Positions 5,483 through 5,505 of a stretch of 5,505 bases of DNA are shown here, in pieces. The position numbers were made by a program, and so were the translations under genes. Below the pieces are notes generated by a model that was given only the letters and a program-made list of their open reading frames with translations, was not told the origin of the DNA and did not search any database. The stretch comes from Deltaproteobacteria bacterium (GTDB lineage Bacteria; Desulfobacterota; Dissulfuribacteria; Dissulfuribacterales; QOAL01). The stretch spans positions 1-5,505 of the forward strand of contig JAMOUE010000438.1 in the NCBI GenBank assembly GCA_027068235.1. The letters run 5' to 3'. Numbering within the stretch: the first letter of the stretch is position 1; each line of letters starts with the position of its first letter.

Positions 5483-5505
5483 GATCACTGCTGTTGCATA
5501 AATTT

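Overview
The window looks like chromosomal DNA of a Gram-negative (diderm) bacterium. It encodes MlaA, the outer-membrane half of the Mla lipid-transport pathway, and a periplasmic MlaC-like lipid carrier. By eye the base composition is in the low-to-mid 40s % GC, genes are tightly packed, and Shine-Dalgarno sites are ordinary. The gene set (hopanoid-associated HpnA, HpnL, HpnM and an HpnG-like enzyme, plus an M32 carboxypeptidase) would fit a deltaproteobacterial (Desulfobacterota-type) genome. That placement is an inference from gene content only. There is no rRNA, tRNA, CRISPR array, insertion sequence or other mobile element in view.

Layout. Positions 2-289 (+) hold the last 95 residues of an M32 (Taq-type) carboxypeptidase that begins outside the window. 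It converges with a minus-strand pair: mlaA (1939-1124) followed 75 nt downstream by an HpnG-like nucleoside phosphorylase/nucleosidase (1048-320). A 157-nt divergent intergenic region (1940-2096) separates this pair from a plus-strand operon. It contains a good sigma-70-type promoter facing mlaA and a small hairpin at the expected mlaA transcription start. The plus-strand operon is hpnA (2097-3083), hpnL (3103-4119), hpnM (4116-4784) and a HAD-family hydrolase (4790-5482). Its spacings are 19 nt, a 4-nt ATGA overlap, and 5 nt, which suggests one translationally coupled transcript. The last 23 nt hold nothing recognisable.

How it fits together. HpnA, HpnL, HpnM and HpnG are families that usually sit beside squalene-hopene cyclase in hopanoid producers. 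HpnG-type enzymes remove adenine from adenosylhopane. HpnM is a MlaC-like periplasmic lipid carrier, MlaA is an outer-membrane lipid channel, and HpnL is a multi-pass membrane protein of the LPG_synthase_TM/UPF0104 family. The window therefore reads as the tailoring and trafficking half of a hopanoid (or other polycyclic/glycero-lipid) locus. No cyclase, squalene-synthesis gene, HpnH or HpnN transporter is in view. The most notable points are the secreted MlaA with no lipobox cysteine, the MlaA + HpnG pairing opposite hpnA-hpnL-hpnM, and a coupled HAD enzyme whose usual acid/base aspartate is replaced by glycine. These genes belong to known families, and I do not see a clearly new system.
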